Shown: positions 8,375-16,320, counted from the stretch's first letter. The stretch is DNA of 64,000 nucleotides from Chersky-840 sp963764205 (GCA_963764205.1 CAVXRN010000006.1:806001-870000); one strand, 5' to 3'. Notes: generated by a model from the sequence alone, not told the origin. Numbers and translations: made by a program.

Positions 8375-8850
8375 GCCATGGCCTCCAATTCTGTTGACGC
8401 TGCTTCTCTCGTGGACTGACAGTCGGGGCACAACCCCCAGAACGTGACCTCCGCCTCGTCGAGCTCGTAGCCGGCGGTCTCCGACGGCGTGAGACACGGG
8501 CGTCGGCCCACGGCGCAGTCGACGTCGGTCGTCGCCCCGCACGACCGGCACACGATGTGGTGATGGTTGTCGCCCACGCGCACCTCGTAGCGCGCCGGGC
8601 TCCCGGCGGGCTCGATGCGTCGCACGAGCCCCACGTCGACCAGCGCCGCCAGCACGTTGTAGACCGCCTGGGCCGACACCGCGCCCAGGTCCTCGCGCAC
8701 GAGGCGGATCACGGTGTCGGTGTCGGCGTGCGGAGCGCGACGCAGCGCTTCGAGCACGCCGAGCCTGGGCCCGGTCACGCGCAGCCCCGACGACCGCAGC
8801 GCTTCGGCGTCCTGGGTATGCGGGCTTCCCTCGCCACCGGCTCTGCTCAC
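8371..8850 (-). CDS. Fur-family repressor (PerR/FurA/CatR type)
   Basis: 159 residues, GTG start. The winged helix is LRVTGPRLGVLEALRRAPHA with recognition region VSAQAVYNVLAALVDVGLV. Metal sites are DNHHHIVC, then CRSCG and the late CPDC, giving the two CXXC zinc pairs typical of the structural site. It is first in the operon with catalase, the same layout as furA-katG and catR-catA in actinobacteria, so it most likely represses its own operon and is released by peroxide. Whether it senses peroxide or iron cannot be decided from sequence alone. Confidence 0.92.
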   Translation of the reverse strand: MSRAGGEGSPHTQDAEALRSSGLRVTGPRLGVLEALRRAPHADTDTVIRLVREDLGAVSAQAVYNVLAALVDVGLVRRIEPAGSPARYEVRVGDNHHHIVCRSCGATTDVDCAVGRRPCLTPSETAGYELDEAEVTFWGLCPDCQSTREAASTELEAMA

Positions 8851-8856
8851 AGTGCC

Positions 8857-8886
8857 ACTCTAGAACCATTCGCTGAATAGAGTCAA
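8857..8886 (-). promoter_or_regulatory. fur-catalase promoter with internal palindrome
   Basis: On the minus strand TTGACT (-35, 8886-8881) and TAGAGT (-10, 8862-8857) are 18 bp apart. The -10 ends only 6 bases before the GTG start, so the mRNA should begin at or next to the start codon (leaderless). The spacer holds the palindrome ATTCNNNGAAT (8868-8878), a good place for the repressor to sit. Confidence 0.6.
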
Positions 8887-8955
8887 TCCATTGTTCTGGT
8901 TATGGTCCAAATCCGGCCTTGTCCGATCCGGCCGACCGCGGGCCAGGGTCCGGGG

Positions 8956-10089
8956 TCACAGCGCGTAGGCGGAGAAGAAGGCCCACATGACGGCGTTGGC
9001 GTCGACCGCGTCGGACTGGGGCCCGAGCAGTCGTGTCAGCGATCTCGGCAGCGGGGGCCCGCCCGGCCATTCGTGCCCTGCACCGCTGATGCTGTAGAGC
9101 TCGACCGTGGAGCTCCCCGCGCACCCCGTGTACCGGGTCAGCGTGGCGCCCGCGGCGGGCACCGACGTGGTGGGCGTGGGGGAGCAGCCGTTCTGGGCGG
9201 CCCAGTCCTGCGCCGCCTGGGGCACCGAGTACGTCCAGTAGGCCTCCCCGTTGCCGCCGTAGGGGTCGACCGGGTCGGCGGTGCCGTGGAAGGAGAGGAT
9301 CGGGACGGGCCGTGTCGTCGGACACGGCGTGGGGCGGCGCAGCCCGCTCACCGGCGATACCGCCGCGAACATGCCCGACGCGTCACAGGCGAGTTGGCTG
9401 GCGATGCGCGCGCCGCCGGAGAACCCCGTGGCGTAGACGCGGGTGCTGTCGATGCAATACCGCTGTTCGAGGACGTGCACGAGGCTCGTGAGGAACGTGA
9501 CGTCGTCGGCCGAGCCGGCGGGGACCGCCTTCCCGCCGACGAGCGGCACCCCCGGGACGTTCCAGTCGAAACCCGAGCCTTCGGGTATCAACCCCTGCGG
9601 ATAGGCCACGACGAACCCGTCGCCGTCCGCGGTGGCATCCATCCCGGTGAACGCCTCCTGGCCCGCCGCAGTGGACCCGCTGCCGTGCATGTTGAGGACG
9701 AGCGGCACCTTGGTCGTGCCCGAGTAGCCGGTGGGCACGTGCACGATCACCGTCCGGGCCCGTCCGGCGACACTGATCGTCACGGTTCTCGATCCTGCGC
9801 TCACGCCACGACCGCAGCCGCTGCTGCCCACGGGCGCCGCCGAGGCCCCCGATGTCACCGTCTTCGGCGCGGCTGTCGTCGACATGGCCGTCGTAGCCGG
9901 CGCGGAGCCGGAGTTCCCACCCCCGCACGCGCCGAGGGCGACCGCAGCCACTCCCGCGGCCGCGATCCGTCTCGTGGTCCCGGATCGGGATCGTGGTCCT
10001 GGGTTCGGCCGAGGCCGGAGGCAGGCCGTCGTGGTTCGGCCCGGCATGACGACGGTTCGGCGCGGCATGACGACGGTTCGGCGTGTCAT
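8956..10089 (-). CDS. secreted esterase lipoprotein, PHB-depolymerase/feruloyl-esterase (LpqC-like) family
   Basis: 377 residues from ATG 10089; the true start is uncertain because the N-terminus lies in a 21-bp repeat. The signal region RRIAAAGVAAVALGAC ends in a lipobox (LGAC), so the mature protein should be lipid-anchored at that Cys. The alpha/beta hydrolase domain has LVLNMHGSGSTA (oxyanion), the nucleophile elbow ATGFSGGARIAS, FHGTADPVDPYGG (acid) and GAGHEWPGG (His). Family members hydrolyse polyhydroxyalkanoates or ferulate esters; the substrate here is not known. It stands alone on the minus strand. Confidence 0.82.
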   Translation of the reverse strand: MTRRTVVMPRRTVVMPGRTTTACLRPRPNPGPRSRSGTTRRIAAAGVAAVALGACGGGNSGSAPATTAMSTTAAPKTVTSGASAAPVGSSGCGRGVSAGSRTVTISVAGRARTVIVHVPTGYSGTTKVPLVLNMHGSGSTAAGQEAFTGMDATADGDGFVVAYPQGLIPEGSGFDWNVPGVPLVGGKAVPAGSADDVTFLTSLVHVLEQRYCIDSTRVYATGFSGGARIASQLACDASGMFAAVSPVSGLRRPTPCPTTRPVPILSFHGTADPVDPYGGNGEAYWTYSVPQAAQDWAAQNGCSPTPTTSVPAAGATLTRYTGCAGSSTVELYSISGAGHEWPGGPPLPRSLTRLLGPQSDAVDANAVMWAFFSAYAL

Positions 10090-10097
10090 GACGACGG
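10031..10097. repeat. 21-bp tandem repeat across the esterase start
   Basis: CGGCATGACGACGGTTCGGCG is repeated at 10042-10062 and 10063-10083, with partial copies on each side. Each copy offers an ATG, so the esterase gene has several possible starts (encoded pattern RTVVMP). Confidence 0.7.
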
Positions 10098-10159
10098 AGG
10101 GTAGAGCCTCGCAGTCGTTGTGCCACGGCACGCCGGCCTTGTCGGCGACATCGAAATTC

Positions 10160-10198
10160 CCTCCACGGCAGGAGTCGAACCTGCGCCCGCGGTCGGCT
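10160..10198 (-). other. tRNA 3'-half fragment (T arm and acceptor strand)
   Basis: On the minus strand GCAGG-TTCGACT-CCTGC (10184-10168) is a perfect T arm, followed by CGTGGAG and G as an acceptor 3' strand. No matching 5' acceptor (CTCCACG) or D arm exists upstream, where the TetR gene ends at 10202, so this is a remnant. It resembles the 3' half of the tRNA-Arg at 14411 (GGAGCCG, GCGCAGGTTCGA and TCCTGCCG are shared) and may mark an old insertion boundary. Confidence 0.55.
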
Positions 10199-10201
10199 CC
10201 T

Positions 10202-10948
10202 TCAGCTCGATGTGATCGCCGCGGTGACGAGGCCATCGAGGATCCGTTCCAGTCCCGCGTTGAAGACGAGGTCGTGACCGTCCTTGGCGTGCGGGGTGTG
10301 GGCGTCGGCGAGCACCCGGGCCAGGAGAGGGTGCTCGCCCCGTTCCATCACCGACACCATGTACGGGCCGAGGGCGTCCATCCACTGGTCCATGGACACA
10401 CCGGCTCGTTGCAGTGCCTGTTGCTCGGCCAGCTCCCCGATGACGTAGCCGCGCACGAAGGCCCGCAGGATCTCGACCGCGACGAGCATTTCGTCGATCG
10501 TGAGACCGAGTCCGTCGACCGCGGCGAGACCGTGCTCGGCCCAGGCGAGGGAATTCGGTCCGAAGCTGGGGCGCCCCGCCGCCAGGCTGGCCATCCAGGG
10601 ATGGCGATGGATCACGTCGCGCACCCGGTGGGCCAGTGCGCTGAGGTCGGCCCGCCAGTCACCTTGCAGGGGCGGTGGAGGGCCGTCTTCGCCTTCGGCG
10701 TCGTCGACCATGAGGTCGTAGAGCTCGTCCTTGCTCTCGACGTAGCGGTAGAGCGAGGCCGCGCCGACGCCGAGCACGTGGGCCACCCGTCTCATCGACA
10801 CGGCCTCGAGCCCTTCCGCGTCGGCCAGCTCGACCGCGGCGGCGGCGATCTGAGCCCGGCTGCGAGACGGGGCGGGGCCCTTGGCGGCCCTCTCCGGACG
10901 AGCCCAGATCACCGTGTGCTCACGTGGCTCTCTCCCGCTCTTGGCCAT
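10202..10948 (-). CDS. TetR-family transcriptional regulator
   Basis: 248 residues. The HTH is IAAAAVELADAEGLEAVSMR followed by VAHVLGVGAASLYRYVESKD; the ligand domain has the TetR C-terminal pattern (HPWMASL, GPNSLAWAEHGLAAV). It is divergent from an MFS exporter, with about 120 bp between the starts that hold repeated operator-like sequences. It most likely represses the exporter and itself and is released by an exported compound. Confidence 0.92.
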   Translation of the reverse strand: MAKSGREPREHTVIWARPERAAKGPAPSRSRAQIAAAAVELADAEGLEAVSMRRVAHVLGVGAASLYRYVESKDELYDLMVDDAEGEDGPPPPLQGDWRADLSALAHRVRDVIHRHPWMASLAAGRPSFGPNSLAWAEHGLAAVDGLGLTIDEMLVAVEILRAFVRGYVIGELAEQQALQRAGVSMDQWMDALGPYMVSVMERGEHPLLARVLADAHTPHAKDGHDLVFNAGLERILDGLVTAAITSS

Positions 10949-10961
10949 GAGGTCTCCTCAC

Positions 10962-11020
10962 TAGTGCGAACGCCGTTCTCAGTGGTGTACAGTGACTCCA
11001 GGCTACTGCGAACACCGTAC
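10962..11020. promoter_or_regulatory. candidate TetR operators between tetR and the exporter gene
   Basis: A 17-bp element with pattern TANTGCGAACRCCGTWC occurs at 10962-10978 and 11004-11020 (14 of 17 identical), 42 bp apart, or four helical turns. Each contains a near-palindrome (GAACGCCGTTC in the first). The placement covers the promoters of both divergent genes. Confidence 0.5.
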
Positions 11021-11036
11021 GGAGAGGAGGAGTGCC

Positions 11037-11075
11037 ATGGAGCCCCGTGCCGACCAGCCAGGCGGACGTCCATGA
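11037..11075 (+). CDS. 12-codon leader peptide, possibly coupled to the exporter
   Basis: ATG 11037 has a strong site (GAGAGGAGG, about 5 bases upstream) and reads MEPRADQPGGRP before a TGA that overlaps the exporter ATG as ATGA. The exporter start itself has no clear binding site. Either translation is coupled, or a one-base error separates the true N-terminus from the exporter. Confidence 0.4.
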   Translation: MEPRADQPGGRP

Positions 11076-12530
11076 CGCCTGTGACCACTCCGACCGCCGG
11101 GGCAGCGGAGCTCGACGAGGGGGTCGACCCGTCCCGGCTGACCCGGCGCCTCAGATGCATCCTCGCCATCGTCATCGTCGCCGACGTGCTCGACCTCATG
11201 GACAGCGCCATCACCAACATCGCCGCGCCCACCATCGTGCGCGACATCGGTGGGGGTGAGTCGCTCATCAAGTGGTTGGGGGCGAGCTACGCCCTGGCCA
11301 TGGGTGTGCTGCTCGTGGTGGGTGGCCGACTCGGCGACCGGTACGGCAAGCGACGGACGTTCCTCGTCGGCATCGGCGGCTTCGTCGCAGCGTCGCTGTT
11401 GTGTGGCCTGTCGGTCTCGCCGACCATGCTCATCGGCTCCCGGCTCGCCCAAGGTGCGTTCGGCGCCCTCTTGATCCCGCAGGGCATCAGCATCCTGACC
11501 GCCACGTTCTCCCGGGAGCAGTTGCCACGAGCCTTCATCGTGTTCGGCCCCGTGATGGCGATCTCCGCCGTGCTGGGCCCGATCGTCGCCGGGCTCCTCA
11601 TCGGCGCCGACCTGGGAGGGCTCACCTGGCGTCCCATCTTCCTGATCAACATCGTCCTCGGCACGGCGGGGTTCGTCGCCGCCTTCGTGTACCTGCCTCG
11701 CGACGCCGCCGACTCCGACGTCGTGATCGACGGCCCCGGCGCCGGCCTGCTCGGCGCCGCCATGCTCGGGATGCTGTACGGCATCATCCAAGGCTCCACG
11801 GCGGGGTGGACACCCGCCCCGATCCTCTCCCTCGTGGCCGGGGCGGCGCTCTTCGGCGGCTTCTGCCTCCGCCAGGTCACCGAGGAGAACCCGCTGATCA
11901 TCCCCTCGCTCCTGAAGAACCGGGGATTCACCGCCGGCCTTCTCCTCGGCTTCGCCTACTTCGCCGCGGTCAACGGTTTCGCCTACGTCGTCTCACTGTT
12001 CTTCCAGACCGCGCTCGGGCTCACGCCGGCACGGGCGGCGCTGGGCCTCGCTCCGGTGGCGGTCGGCATCATCGGCGGCAGCCTCGTGTTCCGCCCGCTC
12101 ATCGGCACGCTCGGCCGCAAGCTCGTCGTGCTCGGTCTGGCCGTCACCGTCGCCGGGGCGGTCGGGCTCTGGGCCACCGTGAGGATAGAGGGTGCGTCGG
12201 TGAGTGCGTGGGCGATGGCTCCGGCGCTCCTGGTGCTCGGCATCGGGATGGCGGCGTGCTTCTCGAGCATCTTCGACGTCGCACTCGGGAACATCGCCCC
12301 GTCCGAAGGCGGGAGTGCCAGCGGGTCACTCGAGCGCGGTCCAGCAGTTGGCCGGCGCAGTGGGCTCGGCCGTGGTCACCACCGTCTACTTCACGCTGCG
12401 CGCGACGCACGGAGCGACACAGGCCATGACCGTGAGCATCGCGGTGGTGGGCGCTATCGCCGTGATCTGCCTCGGGCTCGTGTGGCTGCTGCCGCGTAGT
12501 GCACCACCGGAGGTTCTTCCCGGCGACTGA
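11072..12530 (+). CDS. MFS drug exporter (DHA2/EmrB type), one frame break
   Basis: About 485 residues with 14 predicted helices. ILAIVIVADVLDLMDSAITN (first helix with the conserved acidic residue), GGRLGDRYGKRR (loop 2-3 motif A) and GPVMAISAVLGPIVAGLLI (motif C) mark the DHA2 efflux group driven by protons. Reading shifts at 12332: one extra G in CTCGAG separates ASGSL from SAVQQLAGAVG, after which the last helices continue to 12530. It is divergent from a TetR regulator that probably controls it. The substrate is unknown. Confidence 0.88.
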
Positions 12531-12552
12531 GCTCGTCCGGGTCCATCGAGCC

Positions 12553-12572
12553 AAAATCTGCGCCCTCGGCAG
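12553..12572. repeat. free copy of the tRNA-Arg 3' end (att-like)
   Basis: It matches 14403-14422 at 19 of 20 positions. The flanking sequence has no tRNA structure. Confidence 0.6.
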
Positions 12573-12716
12573 TGCGGAGTTCAGCCGGTCGAGGACCTGA
12601 TCGCCTCGGGCATGTGTCAAGACACAGAGGACCACCTCAAGAGGAGGGCTCGTGCACTCCGCCGATGCGGGTGCGATCACGAACGGCACGAGTGTGGCAT
12701 GCAAAGAGTTAAGGAT

Positions 12717-12758
12717 GTACTTGACTATGGTGCGCCCGGAGGCCTTATACTCAAGTAC
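12717..12758 (+). promoter_or_regulatory. ArsR promoter within a perfect inverted repeat; leaderless
   Basis: TTGACT (12721-12726) and TATACT (12746-12751) form a promoter with 19-bp spacing. GTACTTGA (12717-12724) and TCAAGTAC (12751-12758) are perfect inverted repeats overlapping both boxes. The ATG follows at once, 7 bases after the -10, so the transcript should lack a leader. This is an autoregulation layout. Confidence 0.65.
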
Positions 12759-13103
12759 ATGCTTGACAAAACGATCGACCTGGATCGAACCTTCCGGGCG
12801 CTGGCCGACAAGAGCAGGCGCACCATGGTGGAACGACTCACCTTGGGACCCGCCTCGGTCAGCGAACTGGCAGAGCCCCTGTCGATGTCCCTTGCCGCGG
12901 TCGTCCAACACGTGCAAGTCCTCGAAGCGTGCGGAGTCGTGAAGACCGAGAAGGTCGGGAGAACACGAATGTGTCAGATCGAGCCTGCCGCGATGTCCGC
13001 CGCTGAGACGTGGATCGCCGATCGACGCCGGGGCTGGGTAGCCCGCTTGGACCGACTGGGCGACATCCTGCATGACGTAGCAATTGCCGAGGAGGAACGA
13101 TGA
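12759..13103 (+). CDS. ArsR-family winged-helix regulator
   Basis: 114 residues from ATG 12759, directly behind the promoter palindrome; a longer in-frame start at 12612 would run through the promoter. The wHTH shows FRALADKSRRTMVERL, SELAEPLSMSLAAVVQHVQVL and VVKTEKVGRTRMCQIEP. There is no clear metal-binding Cys pair, as in the ArsR members that pair with SRPBCC (AHSA1) proteins. It overlaps the next gene by ATGA. It probably represses its own small operon. Confidence 0.9.
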   Translation: MLDKTIDLDRTFRALADKSRRTMVERLTLGPASVSELAEPLSMSLAAVVQHVQVLEACGVVKTEKVGRTRMCQIEPAAMSAAETWIADRRRGWVARLDRLGDILHDVAIAEEER

Positions 13104-13567
13104 GTCTGTCCACCGTTGCCCATGAGACGTTCGTCATTGAGCGGATCTACGACGTTCCGGTCGCGCAGACTTTCCGGGCGTGGGCGGATCCCCTGCTCAA
13201 GGCCCACTGGTTTGCCGGTTCTGCCGAAGCTCTGGGAGCTGGCTACGAACTCGACTTCCGGGTCGGGGGCCGTGAGACCAATCGCGGTGGACCTCCGGGC
13301 GGGCCCGTCTACAGGTACGAGTCGGAGTTCCGAGACATCATCCCCGAGCGGCGGATCGTCTACACGTACGAAATGTATGCCGACGAGTCCCGAATCTCGG
13401 TGTCCGTCGCCACGGTCCTGTTCAGCGGCCACGATGTGACGTCGCAGCTGGTCCTCACCGAGCAGGGCGTGTTCCTTGATGGCCACGACACGGTGGTTCA
13501 GCGGGAGGCCGGAACTCGTTCCCTCCTGGACTCGCTTGCAGCCAGCTTGAAGAGTGGCGGATCGTGA
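13100..13567 (+). CDS. SRPBCC (AHSA1/CalC-like) protein
   Basis: 155 residues. The START-like pattern is IERIYDVPVAQTFRAWADP, AHWFAGSA, FRVGGRET, IVYTYEM and the C-terminal helix AGTRSLLDSLAASL. Such proteins form a hydrophobic pocket; those encoded behind ArsR regulators are often linked to stress or resistance to small molecules, but the ligand here is unknown. Translationally coupled to arsR. Confidence 0.85.
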   Translation: MSLSTVAHETFVIERIYDVPVAQTFRAWADPLLKAHWFAGSAEALGAGYELDFRVGGRETNRGGPPGGPVYRYESEFRDIIPERRIVYTYEMYADESRISVSVATVLFSGHDVTSQLVLTEQGVFLDGHDTVVQREAGTRSLLDSLAASLKSGGS

Positions 13568-13679
13568 GGAAGACCCCGGTGGACGGACCTTTGGGTCGGC
13601 TGTTTGTCCCCTGTCCCCCGATGCCTCGAGTCCTGACCCCAAACACCAAGTGCCTCGGCCCTTTCCAAGGAGTTCTTGA

Positions 13680-14324
13680 ATGTCACTAGTTCGCGTTCAC
13701 AACTTTGCAGTTTCGCTCGACGGATTCAGCACCGGCGAGGGACAATCCTTTGAACAGCCATTCGGACACGCCGGAACCAGGCTCCTCGACCGCTTCCTCG
13801 AGACTCGCACGTTCCGCAAGATGCACGGCGAGCCGGGCGGAAGCACCGGCGCCGACGAAGCCTTCGCCAGCAACTGGGCAACAGGCATCGGTGCCGAGAT
13901 CATGGGCCGCAACAAATTTGGACCTCAGCGTGGCCCGTGGACCGACGAGGATTGGAAAGGCTGGTGGGGTGACGATCCCGTCTTTCACACACCGGTATTC
14001 GTGCTGACACATAATCCGAGGCCGACCATCCAACTGAAGGGCGGTACGACCTTCCATTTCATCGATGCAACGCCCGCCGAAGCGCTGAGGATCGCCCAGG
14101 AAGCTGCTGGTGAACTCGACGTGCGCATCGGCGGAGGACCTTCGACCGTCCGTCAATTCCTCGCCGCGGACCTGATCGATCACATGCACATCGTCCTCGC
14201 CCCCATAATCCTGGGGCGCGGAGAGCGACTCTGGGACGGACTCGAGGGACTGGAAGAACGCTTTGATGTAGAGGCGGTCAGCACGCCGAGCGGAGTCACA
14301 CACTTTACGTTCACCCGCCGATAG
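13680..14324 (+). CDS. dihydrofolate reductase family (RibD C-terminal-like) protein
   Basis: 214 residues, with AAGGAG 7 bases before the ATG. The fold markers are NFAVSLDGFSTG, the loop AEIMGRNKFGP, FVLTHNPRP, VRIGGGPSTVRQFL (NADPH loop) and MHIVLAPIILGRGERLW. It is an NADPH-dependent reductase of unknown substrate, not a canonical folA. It carries more A/T at third positions than core genes nearby, which supports foreign origin. A 112-bp gap separates it from the SRPBCC gene. Confidence 0.85.
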   Translation: MSLVRVHNFAVSLDGFSTGEGQSFEQPFGHAGTRLLDRFLETRTFRKMHGEPGGSTGADEAFASNWATGIGAEIMGRNKFGPQRGPWTDEDWKGWWGDDPVFHTPVFVLTHNPRPTIQLKGGTTFHFIDATPAEALRIAQEAAGELDVRIGGGPSTVRQFLAADLIDHMHIVLAPIILGRGERLWDGLEGLEERFDVEAVSTPSGVTHFTFTRR

Positions 14325-14410
14325 ATCTGTGGTGGAGATCCATTACGCGCCTGCGGGCGAAGCGCCTCGGTTCCCGCCTCTTCTTGCGGGCGGGGTGGAA
14401 AGAAAATTTG

Positions 14411-14482
14411 CGCCCTCGGCAGGACTCGAACCTGCGCCACCGGCTCCGGAGGCCGGTGCTCTATCCGCTGAGCTACGAGGGC
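14411..14482 (-). tRNA. tRNA-Arg(CCG)
   Basis: The cloverleaf is complete: acceptor GCCCTCG/CGAGGGC, D arm GCTC..GAGC, anticodon stem CCGGC/GCCGG with loop CTCCGGA (anticodon CCG, reads CGG), T arm GCAGG-TTCGAGT-CCTGC, discriminator G. CCA is not encoded. It lies 215 bp upstream of argS on the opposite strand; the gap 14483-14697 holds no further gene. Its 3' end is repeated at 12553. Confidence 0.95.
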
Positions 14483-14660
14483 TCGTGCCCGCCGCCGGTG
14501 CGAGTGCGATCACGAACGCCCGCGGCCTGAGGAACTGTAGTCCTGCCCACCCGGTCGTCCCGCCCGCCCGCACCGGGTCCCGCCTCCCGCCATCGGGCCG
14601 TTCGGCTCACCCCGACGACGGGTAGTGGCTGCGGTTTTCGGCTGGTGTTCGCCTGGTAAT

Positions 14661-14672
14661 TGCGCCCTCGGC
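14661..14672. repeat. third copy of the tRNA-Arg 3' core
   Basis: TGCGCCCTCGGC (12 bp) matches 14409-14420 and 12559-12570 in the same direction, on the other side of the tRNA and 26 bp before argS. It is short enough that chance is possible. Confidence 0.35.
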
Positions 14673-14697
14673 CTTCTCGCGTCATCCTCGACGGACC

Positions 14698-16320
14698 ATG
14701 GCTGCCCGTCTCGCAATCGCCGACGCCGTGAGCCGAGCGCTTGCGTCGATGGGGATCGACGTCGACCCTGCCTCGGTCCATCTCGAGCGGCCCGCCCGGC
14801 GCGACCACGGGGACTGGTCCACCAACACGGCGCTGGTCAACGCCAAGGCGCTGGGGCGTCCACCCCGCGAGATCGCCGAGGAGCTGGCCGAGCATCTGCG
14901 GTCCGACCCCCCGCCCCACCTGATGTCGGTCGACGTGGCCGGGCCCGGGTTCGTGAACCTCCACCTGTCGCCGGGGTGGCTCTACGACACGCTGGCTGAG
15001 GTGGTGATCGAAGGCGAACAGGGCTACGCACGCAACGCCATAGGGGCGGGCGAGAAGGTGCAGATCGAGTTCATCTCGGCCAACCCCACCGGTCCGATCC
15101 ATGTGGGAAACGGGTGGTGGGGCGCGTATGCCGACGCCATGGGACGGGTCATGACGCGCTGTGGCTGGCAGGTGCACCGCGAGTACTACGTCAACGACAC
15201 CGGGGGACAGATCCGTGCCCTGGGGGAAAGCATTTTGGCCCGGCGACGGCGCGAGGCGGTCCCCGAATCGGGGTACCAGGGCGAGTACGTGGCTGACCTC
15301 GCCGTCGAGTACGACGGGCCCGAGGACGTCGAGGTGGCCGGGCGCTGGGCGGCAAAGCGGATTCTCGAGAACATCCGGGCCACCCTGGCGCGCCTAGGGA
15401 TGGCCTTCGACGAGTGGTACAGCCAGGCGTCGGTCGAGGAGAGCGGGGCGCTGCGCGAGACCATCGAGTTGCTCGCCGACAAGGGCCTGGTCGACGAAGA
15501 GGACGGGGCGGTGTGGTTCCGTTCCTCGCAGCTGGGCGACAGCCGCGACCGGGTCCTCGTGAAGTCGAACGGCGACGCCACGTATCTGGCCGGCGACCTC
15601 GCCTATCACCGGGACAAGTTCCTGGTCCGGAAGTTCGACCGCGTCATCGACATCTTCGGTGCCGACCACGCCGGGCAGGTCAAGAGCCTGATGCTCGGGG
15701 TGCAGGCCATGGGGGTCGAGCCGGGCCGGCTCGAGGTCAAGCTCGGCCAGATGGTGTCGCTGGTGCAAGGGGGCGAAGCCGGACGCATGTCGAGGCGAGC
15801 GGGAAACTTCGTGGCGCTCGACGAGTTGATCGATGACATCGGAGCCGATGCCACGCGCCTGCTCTCGCTCATGTCATCGCTCGACCAGGCGGCCGTGCTC
15901 GACCTCGATGTGGTCCGCAGCCAGTCCATGGAGAACCCGGTCTTCTACGTGCAGTACGCCCACGCCCGCATCGCGTCGATCGACCGTCGGCGCGCCGAGC
16001 GCGGCATCGACCGTCTTCCGCTCGCCGAGGTGGACCTCACCCTCCTCGCCGACGACCGCGAGCTCGAGCTGTTGCGCAGTCTCGAGGAGCTGCCCGACGT
16101 CGTCGCCGACGCGGGCCGCGATCGCGCCCCGCACAAGGTCACGGCATGGGTGCGGGCCTTGGCCGGTGCCTTCCACGGCTTCTATCACGACTGCCCCGTC
16201 CTGGCTGAGACCGTCGGGGACGACCTCACCCAAGCCCGCCTGTGGCTCGTCGAGTCCACGCGCGTGGGGCTCGCCATCGGTCTCGACCTGCTCGGTGTGA
16301 GCGCACCGGACTCGATGTAG
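14698..16320 (+). CDS. argS: arginyl-tRNA synthetase
   Basis: 540 residues; charges tRNA-Arg in the cytoplasm. The N-terminal additional domain is at residues 1-85, and the HIGH signature is ANPTGPIHVGN (H135-N138). The KMSK region appears as GRMSRRAGN, a usual ArgS variant. The C-terminal anticodon-binding helices include NPVFYVQYAHARI and WVRALAGAFHGFYHDCPV. It heads the argS-lysA-hom-thrC-rho order of actinobacteria. The start ATG 14698 lacks a strong binding site. Confidence 0.96.
   Translation: MAARLAIADAVSRALASMGIDVDPASVHLERPARRDHGDWSTNTALVNAKALGRPPREIAEELAEHLRSDPPPHLMSVDVAGPGFVNLHLSPGWLYDTLAEVVIEGEQGYARNAIGAGEKVQIEFISANPTGPIHVGNGWWGAYADAMGRVMTRCGWQVHREYYVNDTGGQIRALGESILARRRREAVPESGYQGEYVADLAVEYDGPEDVEVAGRWAAKRILENIRATLARLGMAFDEWYSQASVEESGALRETIELLADKGLVDEEDGAVWFRSSQLGDSRDRVLVKSNGDATYLAGDLAYHRDKFLVRKFDRVIDIFGADHAGQVKSLMLGVQAMGVEPGRLEVKLGQMVSLVQGGEAGRMSRRAGNFVALDELIDDIGADATRLLSLMSSLDQAAVLDLDVVRSQSMENPVFYVQYAHARIASIDRRRAERGIDRLPLAEVDLTLLADDRELELLRSLEELPDVVADAGRDRAPHKVTAWVRALAGAFHGFYHDCPVLAETVGDDLTQARLWLVESTRVGLAIGLDLLGVSAPDSM

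Larger units (their letters stand above)
12553..14422. mobile_element. 1.85-kb mini-island at the tRNA-Arg 3' end
   Basis: A 20-bp direct repeat, AAAATYTGCGCCCTCGGCAG, is at 12553-12572 and 14403-14422 (one mismatch). The right copy is the 3' end of tRNA-Arg(CCG), the left copy is free-standing, which is the attR/attL layout of tRNA-targeted integration. Between them lie ArsR, SRPBCC and DHFR-like genes with visibly lower G+C than the neighbours. No integrase is present, so it would need a helper or has lost its own. Confidence 0.6.

Noticed and set aside
10160..10240. A complete tRNA at the T arm 10168-10184
   Set aside because: No 5' acceptor strand, D arm or anticodon arm can be placed; the upstream bases encode the end of the TetR protein.
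9731..12499. A plus-strand open frame of 922 codons
   Set aside because: It joins antisense of the esterase and TetR genes with the true exporter, whose start is at 11072.
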